Positions 58,439 to 64,000 of a stretch of DNA of 64,000 nucleotides are shown here, one piece after another. Position 1 is the stretch's first letter. Each line of letters starts with the position of its first letter. The translations under genes and the position numbers were made by a program. Location of the stretch: contig MU270034.1 in NCBI GenBank assembly GCA_021432635.1, positions 1-64,000 on the forward strand. Direction: 5' to 3'. Source of the stretch: Thozetella sp. PMI_491. Taxonomy: Eukaryota; Ascomycota; Sordariomycetes; Chaetosphaeriales; Chaetosphaeriaceae. Under the pieces are notes generated by a model. That model did not search any database. It saw nothing but the letters and a program-made list of their open reading frames with translations, and was not told the DNA's origin.

Positions 58439-60147
58439 GATGATGGTGTCGTTGGGTCAATCCGGCTTCGCAAGTTGGCCCAGTTCTGACTGGAGCAAGA
58501 TCGCGGGAAGGTGTGCGGAGGAAGATGGTTAGTAGTAGTAGTAGTCCGGTACATGCAATGCAGTTGGTGTTTTTTCCCCCTCTTCGAGGGAACGGCCCGG
58601 GTTCCAGGCGCTAAACCAAGCAGGGTGCACGTGTTATCTGCTGCGCGGCAAGGTTGCTATTTTCAGCCACATCAGGCTGACATTGACGTAAATAGCTGCC
58701 AAGGCGGTTAGTGGTTGGCTCCTGGCTACCGCCCGTCCCATGCGGGTGGGCCGGTGTTGAGGTTACATGTCCAATCAATGGTGATGATTGGTGCCGAGCG
58801 GTAAACGAAAGGCGAAATTACAAATCGCTCTCTCGCTAAATCTACCGGACGAGGCCACTCGAGAGGCCTTATCGACAATGTCCTCAATTGCCCTTGGCGC
58901 TTACCGTACGCACGGGCTCAGCTTGGGGAGTTCCAGTTCTTTCAACTCTATGATTAAGGGCCTTGACGATGCTTCTCAACTAGGCCGTAGCATGTTAGTG
59001 GCCGACACAAGAATCCTGAAACCCTATCGGCGGCTTCTCGATTTGCAGCGCGTCTAGCTACCGCTCTATTTGACCACGTCATATTTCGCCAGTTGGCAAG
59101 GGGGGAAAGCTGTCGCGTGGGGTTTGTTTGGGGGTCTGGGGAAAGCAGTTGTGGTAATTTAACACACTGATAAATATAGGGGCTATGGATGGCTACCGAC
59201 GATTTGTTACAACACTAACTTACTTGCGACGTGACGAAAATAATGTTCTGCCCTTTGCGGACTGCTGCATGCGCTGCGCTGAGGGCCGTTCGGATGCAAT
59301 TTGCCGACTCTCCATTGTGCAGCGGACGAAAGTCTGCCTAAGGCCTTTTATTCCCGGATTCGGGGGTAGATTGGCCCCTTGAGACGCTTACCCCGCGAGA
59401 CGGGCTTTTGGTCGTCAGCCGTAAATTTCGATCGATTTGGTAGTGCTCTTCCCACGTCGAGAGGCTAGCGCATCTGGCGGCTGCAGCACACGCCCTCTTG
59501 GCAATGCCACCAAACCTGTCTCGTCGATTATTAGATCTTCCTTTGCCCAAGCACGCCATAACTACTAGTCCTAGCAAAGTCTCCGCACATATTCGCTAGT
59601 GTCCTCCTCGTATAGCGAAACGGTCAACGTTCTCTAATTAGAGACCAGCTTGCTTTCAACTCTCTAACGGGATAGCTAGCTACATGTAGTAGTAGTCCTT
59701 CTGCCCCTATCATGTAGTGGTCGTGTCACTTCGAGAGGGTCTAGCCGGCACAAATACAACGAGAAGCCCTGCTCTTACTAAAAGCAAATTTTTAGGCCAA
59801 GGTACCTACCTAGTTGGCAGTTTATCATAGGAACATCGCCACTCCCTACTACAACTGTAGGCATACTACTCACAAACAACACATAGCTAGTCTTAGGCCG
59901 CGATAACTATTCTATAACCATGCCATTAGATCGGATAATGCATCATCGAAGGTTGCCACCTTAGACCATTAGCTAAACTCGACTCGTATCGCCGAAATAA
60001 TCACTATATTGAGGATATGTCTCCTAGCAGTCATATTTCTTGCAGAAAACCCTTCTGGCATAGATCTCTATATAATATTACAAGGCTATAATAGCGGATC
60101 TAGCGATTTTAAACCGGATTTGTATACCTATTTTCTCTCGAACTCTC
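58439..60147. other. Intergenic, no gene recognised
   Basis: Several short frames, no motif. Includes the BIM1-like promoter and the 3' flank of the alpha-galactosidase. Confidence 0.5.
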
Positions 60148-61794
60148 TCAAATTGCCACGCCGACAGGTAACGCGACAACTTGCTCATTGGTCATGTAGT
60201 CGCAGTGTGCAACAGTTGCAGGAGCGTTCGGCCCGCCGCTCTGGTTCTCGGTCAAGCAAAGACCTGCGGCGGCATTAACCAGATTCCCAGAAACGAAGTA
60301 ATCCCACCGATTGCTTGACCCGGCATCGCAACCAGAGTGCCGGGACAAGACCTTGCCACTATCCACGGTTATGCACTCGTCCGGGCGCAAGAGACTGTTG
60401 ATGTGCCCATCGGGCTTGACGCGCCAGACTTGCGCGTCACTTCCAACACAAGCTTCCCAGGTCACGACCCCACTCGTAGAATCCGTCAGGCAGTGGATCG
60501 AGAAGGTGTTGAAGATCATGCCCGTGGGGATGGTGCGTATCGCATCGCCAGGGGATGGGTTAGAAATGCGGAATACTGCAGTTCCATGAACCGGGATCGC
60601 GGTCGCGGTAATCCCCTCATCGCCGTCAAGAGATAATGAGTTCGTACTCGCTGTCCATAAATCTTTGACATCGACAGTCGCCGGTGTAGCTAGCTCGTCG
60701 GGAAAGATGCCGATCCTTGACCAAGGCACCGTTATGTCTCCCGAGAAGTTTCCCCTGTTGAGAATAGTCAACAGTCTATCTCCGTTGTACAGACTCTTTG
60801 TCAAGACGTCCCAGGTCCCGTCCTGGCTGACCAGGGTAGCCTGCTGTACCAAGGGGTCCTGGTCTACGTCGATTAGGTCCTTGTTAGTCAGGTAGGCGAC
60901 CTCATCATCCGTCATATTCAGCACATCCGTGCTGAGGATCAGGGGAGCCGAGAAGCTGCACCACAGAGCGAAGTGTGACCGCTTCTCGTCGATCGAGTAG
61001 TCGAAGTGGTCCACATTTAAAAAGTCGGGATCATTGAAGTAGCCGGGCCGTTGGAATCTCGCTAGGCGCACCTGCTGCCCATAGTTGAACGTGATGGAGT
61101 CCCACCCGGTGATGTCGGGCCAGTAGTTGGTACTGTTCCACACAAGCGAGTCGCGGGAGTGGCGCGCCAGCTGCCCAAACTGCGGTACCCACGCCATGAC
61201 GGTATACCAGTCGGTCAAATTGTCTGCCTCGGCAAAATACGCCGGCGCTGATTCTGAAAACGCCATGGGGTTGGCCTGGCTCGACAGAAGGTCGTGCCAC
61301 TTTCCATACACGCGCCGGTACGTCGCCTCAGTTGTATCGGGCATGTTACACCCGTCTAGCTTGAGGTACTCGAATCCCCACTCAGCAAAGGTTCCTGAGT
61401 CGATCTCCTCGTAGCCATAGGCGCCCGGGAACCCGCCGCATGACAAGTTTCCGGCGTCCGTATAGATTCCAGGAATAAACCCCATTGACTTCATGAAGGA
61501 TGTGAGCCAAGGAAGGCCCCGTGGAAACTTTGCAGGGTCCCATAGCATCGAGCCGTTAGGGGCACGTTCCATCAAGGACCACTCATCATCGAGATTGAGG
61601 CGATTGTATCCTGCGGCGAGAAGTCCCTTAGCGACCATTGCCTCGGCGGTGTCGACAAAGAGCGACTCATTGAGGCCACCCATGTAGCGGGCCCAGTTGT
61701 TGAAGCCCATGGGCGGCGTCGGCATCAGGACCCCCGGGGTCGCAGCGGCTGCTGATACCGCAAGCAGCAGCCGGATTGCCGTCTTGAGGCTCAT
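60148..61794 (-). CDS. Alpha-galactosidase (GH27) with ricin-type C-terminal domain
   Basis: A single exon of 548 residues. The signal peptide is MSLKTAIRLLLAVSAAAATP. The GH27 barrel starts at TPPMGFNNWARY. The nucleophile Asp lies in YLKLDGCN (~147), the predicted acid/base Asp in YWPDITGW (~227), and the substrate loops are GIYTDAGNLSCGG and YFNDPDFL. A small beta-sandwich follows. The last ~120 residues (ECITVDSGKVLSRHSGCD, GLCLTENQSGG) resemble a ricin-type/CBM13 carbohydrate-binding domain, as in fungal AglA-type enzymes. It releases terminal alpha-galactose from galactomannan and raffinose-type sugars, outside the cell. It is intact. Confidence 0.95.
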   Translation of the reverse strand: MSLKTAIRLLLAVSAAAATPGVLMPTPPMGFNNWARYMGGLNESLFVDTAEAMVAKGLLAAGYNRLNLDDEWSLMERAPNGSMLWDPAKFPRGLPWLTSFMKSMGFIPGIYTDAGNLSCGGFPGAYGYEEIDSGTFAEWGFEYLKLDGCNMPDTTEATYRRVYGKWHDLLSSQANPMAFSESAPAYFAEADNLTDWYTVMAWVPQFGQLARHSRDSLVWNSTNYWPDITGWDSITFNYGQQVRLARFQRPGYFNDPDFLNVDHFDYSIDEKRSHFALWCSFSAPLILSTDVLNMTDDEVAYLTNKDLIDVDQDPLVQQATLVSQDGTWDVLTKSLYNGDRLLTILNRGNFSGDITVPWSRIGIFPDELATPATVDVKDLWTASTNSLSLDGDEGITATAIPVHGTAVFRISNPSPGDAIRTIPTGMIFNTFSIHCLTDSTSGVVTWEACVGSDAQVWRVKPDGHINSLLRPDECITVDSGKVLSRHSGCDAGSSNRWDYFVSGNLVNAAAGLCLTENQSGGPNAPATVAHCDYMTNEQVVALPVGVAI

Positions 61795-62627
61795 CGCAGG
61801 TGACGCAGGGGCGGAGGCGTGGGTGGTTCCCGTGATGTGTCAACAACCTGAGTGGGCAGTAGGCAAGCTACGTGTAATTAGTGCAAGCCGTGTTGCTCTC
61901 AGAGGGTGAACAAAGCTGCTCCTGAGGGAGAGCGGGGTCTTGGGTGTCACATATGTCTGTCTAGCAAAGACGACGTTGTCGCCAGTGTGCGGTAACGGAT
62001 ATTCGGATGCTATCCCAGGCGAACACGAGAAACGTTACATGGGCGTGGCCTAATGAGGCCCTCTATTATCTATGCTGGGCCCGAGCCATCGGACCCTCAC
62101 AGTTTGCTTTTTGTCCCAAAGCTCCAAAGTTATTGGCGCAACCAAGGTAGCTGGATTGACCTGTCTCCACACCCCCGCGGAGGAAGAGGGGCTCTAAAGG
62201 AGGTAAGGGAGGAATGTTGTCACTACCCTGCGGCCCCCGCCCTATTTCCTAGCTCGTCCGACTACGTCGGCCGCCACCAAGCGCCTGATTTCCCCGCACC
62301 ATCAGCTTCGTCGCAATGGATAGAATGCGCTTTTTTAGGTAGCCGCCTACCATTCCGAAGTAACCAGCACCTGCATACGCTGCGCCCTAAGCTTGAGCCG
62401 GTCCCCGCTCCTTCTCCTTCTCCAGTGCCGTAAAGCATACCTAGGTAGCGTCCAAGCTATGCGTGCAAGTAACGTCCCAGGAGATGAATGATTGCTTGCC
62501 TATTTAAGCAAGTACAGCCATACTCCATCGCAACCATCCGCATCATCAAGTACTTATCCCCCGCTGGCCTGCCCTTCTCTTCGAGATAAGCATACTCCCA
62601 GGCCCAGGCCCAGACTCTCTCTACACG
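61795..62627. other. Divergent promoter region
   Basis: Lies between the divergently transcribed alpha-galactosidase and dioxygenase genes. An open frame at 62053-62433 is Pro/Ser-rich and probably not coding. Confidence 0.5.
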
Positions 62628-63512
62628 ATGACGGCCACAAAGCTCCTCGATCAGCTGAACCGGGACGGTTTCGTCATCGTACGGTCCGCCATCAGCCCCG
62701 AGGAGCTCAGCAAGCTCCGCGCTGCTACCGCGCAGGCCACATCGATAGCCCGCTCTGGGGAGTGGCCTAGCGTGCGGACTTTGCCCAAGCAATTTCCACC
62801 ATGGCCCAAAAACAGCCCCGAAGTCGTCAAGGAGCACGGTCTGTGGGGAGTGCAAGGCATGATGCACCCAGACATGCCAGCCAACTCGGCATTTGTGCAA
62901 ATGTACTTCAGCGACGCGGTGATCGGCCCTACCAAAGAACTCCTACAATGCGACGATAGCGAGCTGGTTATGGAACTATTTAATCTTCTGATCCGGCCAG
63001 ACAGAGACTTTGAGCTTCGATGGCACCGTGACGACATCCCAGCCACTGCGACTCCAGAGGAGGAACTAGAGAGGTTGAACCAGCCCGCCTACTCAGCGCA
63101 GTGGAACCTAGCCCTATACGATGACGCCAGTCTGGTGGTCGTTCCTGGCTCTCACAAGAGGGCACGGACGGAGTTCGAGAGAAAGGCGGACCCCTTCGAG
63201 AAGGAGATCCCAGACCAGCTGATCGTTGAGCTCAAGCCCGGCGACGTAGTCTTCTACAACAACAACATCCTACACCGGGGCGTGTATAACTCAAACCTGG
63301 AGAGGATGACGCTGCATGGGAGCGCTGGTCATGTGAACGGCTCCTCACTGCGGGCCAGAAACGTGTTGCAGCACGGACTGCGGGACTGGATTGACCGCGT
63401 TGATTTCGATGGACTTGATGAGACCGTGAAATCGCGGGCAGAAAAGATGAAGGCAAACTTGGTACAGATGGGGCAAGCCGCTGGAGAGGTGGGCTATTCC
63501 CTAGACGGGTGA
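62628..63512 (+). CDS. Phytanoyl-CoA dioxygenase family oxygenase (PhyH)
   Basis: A single exon of 294 residues with no targeting signal. The Fe(II) ligands are the HxD of RWHRDD (His133, Asp135) and the distal His in NNNILHRGVYNSN (~216). The Arg a few residues later (~226) is placed to bind 2-oxoglutarate. The opening LNRDGFVIVRSAISPEEL is the usual PhyH start, and VVPGSHKRAR is a conserved loop. Such enzymes hydroxylate lipids or secondary metabolites with O2 and 2-oxoglutarate. The substrate cannot be told; the length and WPKNSPEVV region match uncharacterised fungal members. Intact. Confidence 0.93.
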   Translation: MTATKLLDQLNRDGFVIVRSAISPEELSKLRAATAQATSIARSGEWPSVRTLPKQFPPWPKNSPEVVKEHGLWGVQGMMHPDMPANSAFVQMYFSDAVIGPTKELLQCDDSELVMELFNLLIRPDRDFELRWHRDDIPATATPEEELERLNQPAYSAQWNLALYDDASLVVVPGSHKRARTEFERKADPFEKEIPDQLIVELKPGDVVFYNNNILHRGVYNSNLERMTLHGSAGHVNGSSLRARNVLQHGLRDWIDRVDFDGLDETVKSRAEKMKANLVQMGQAAGEVGYSLDG

Positions 63513-64000
63513 ATAAATCTGTTGCGAGTTGTTGCAATTCTTGCTTTTGTAATTTTATTTCCAAAAGAAAAGGGCTAGATATATTCTCCGTTGCTTTGTT
63601 ATTTATCCAGGTCTTGATGGCTGCGCACAACCCCGCGGACCCCAGCGGAAAACTCGAAGAATATTGTTCTGGGAGGACAAGAGCTCTCTAGTAGCCAGTT
63701 CTTCATTTCGAGCGAGGCTGCCAAATAAAAGACGCTCGTGTATGTATAACTAGAGGTATGATTGGGTATGTCGACGCAAGAGGAGGAGACCATTTGTTCG
63801 TACGGGGAGAATTATCTCCGAGCCCTCGTATCGGCGAAGTCATATCGGTGTGGTGGTGGTTAACGGAAAGTCCCTAAAGAAGCTGACTCTAGCACTGATG
63901 TAAAGATTATAATCTACTCGATTAGCTGGTAATAGGCTGAAGTACGGTAAGCGTTAGCCTAGTCGGCGCAACTCGACGATCACTTCATGGCCGCACTTTA
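63513..64000. other. 3' flank, no gene recognised
   Basis: Downstream of the dioxygenase; no coding feature seen to the window edge. Confidence 0.5.

Noticed and set aside
1-64000. tRNA, rRNA, CRISPR array, telomeric repeats
   Set aside because: Looked for cloverleaf arms, TTAGGG arrays and regularly spaced repeats; none was seen by eye. The 21-bp array at 31.6 kb is coding tandem sequence, not CRISPR.

Overview
The window is nuclear DNA of a filamentous ascomycete (Pezizomycotina). Genes are interrupted by many short introns of about 50 to 120 nt with GT...CTAAC/CTAAT...AG signals. The protein families are also typical of these fungi: Zn2Cys6 factor, several P450s, NACHT/ankyrin receptor, BIM1-like protein, fungal ferric reductase and S10 carboxypeptidase. 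Order or genus cannot be settled from the sequence alone. I built the gene models by hand from splice signals and checked that exon lengths sum to whole codons.

Layout. 1-5.9 kb is AT-rich and gene-poor, with one small cysteine-rich secreted protein gene that looks frameshifted. 5.9-10.7 kb (minus) reads as a four-exon, ~1531-residue protein: TPR repeats, a fungal NLR-associated region and a C2H2-like zinc region. 11.9-13.6 kb (minus) and 15.2-16.9 kb (plus) are two intact P450 genes. 18.0-18.6 kb is a second small secreted protein. 20.0-24.7 kb holds a Zn2Cys6 regulator with one in-frame TAG, then a divergent NmrA/epimerase-like gene and SDR gene sharing a 231-bp promoter that contains a perfect CGG-type inverted repeat. 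25.9-27.8 kb is a secreted S10 carboxypeptidase. 28.6-30.5 kb is a third P450 (with a GC-AG intron). 31.3-32.4 kb is a disordered Q/P/Y heptad-repeat RGG protein. 33.3-34.3 kb is an SDR.

36.0-36.7 kb is a decayed beta-mannosidase. 38.4-40.3 kb is an amino-acid permease with GATA sites upstream. 41.1-43.2 kb is a ferric reductase. 44.1-46.5 kb is a pseudokinase/ZZ-finger gene with a Helo-like N-terminus. 47.7-48.9 kb is a secreted beta-propeller protein. 49.0-49.9 kb is a repeat field with transition-biased (RIP-like) divergence. 51.4-56.9 kb is a seven-exon NACHT-ankyrin receptor of ~1669 residues. 57.7-58.4 kb is a BIM1/LPMO-like copper-binding secreted protein, 60.1-61.8 kb an alpha-galactosidase with a ricin-type tail, and 62.6-63.5 kb a phytanoyl-CoA dioxygenase.

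The region is accessory in character. It has three receptor- or signalling-like genes of the fungal self/non-self type, tailoring oxidoreductases without any backbone synthase (no PKS, NRPS or terpene cyclase seen), extracellular hydrolases, nutrient transporters, and at least three genes with inactivating lesions. The best candidates for something new are the TPR/NLR-associated/C2H2 fusion, the NACHT-ankyrin receptor with an unusual C-terminus, the inverted-repeat operator between the NmrA-like and SDR genes, and the heptad-repeat RGG protein.
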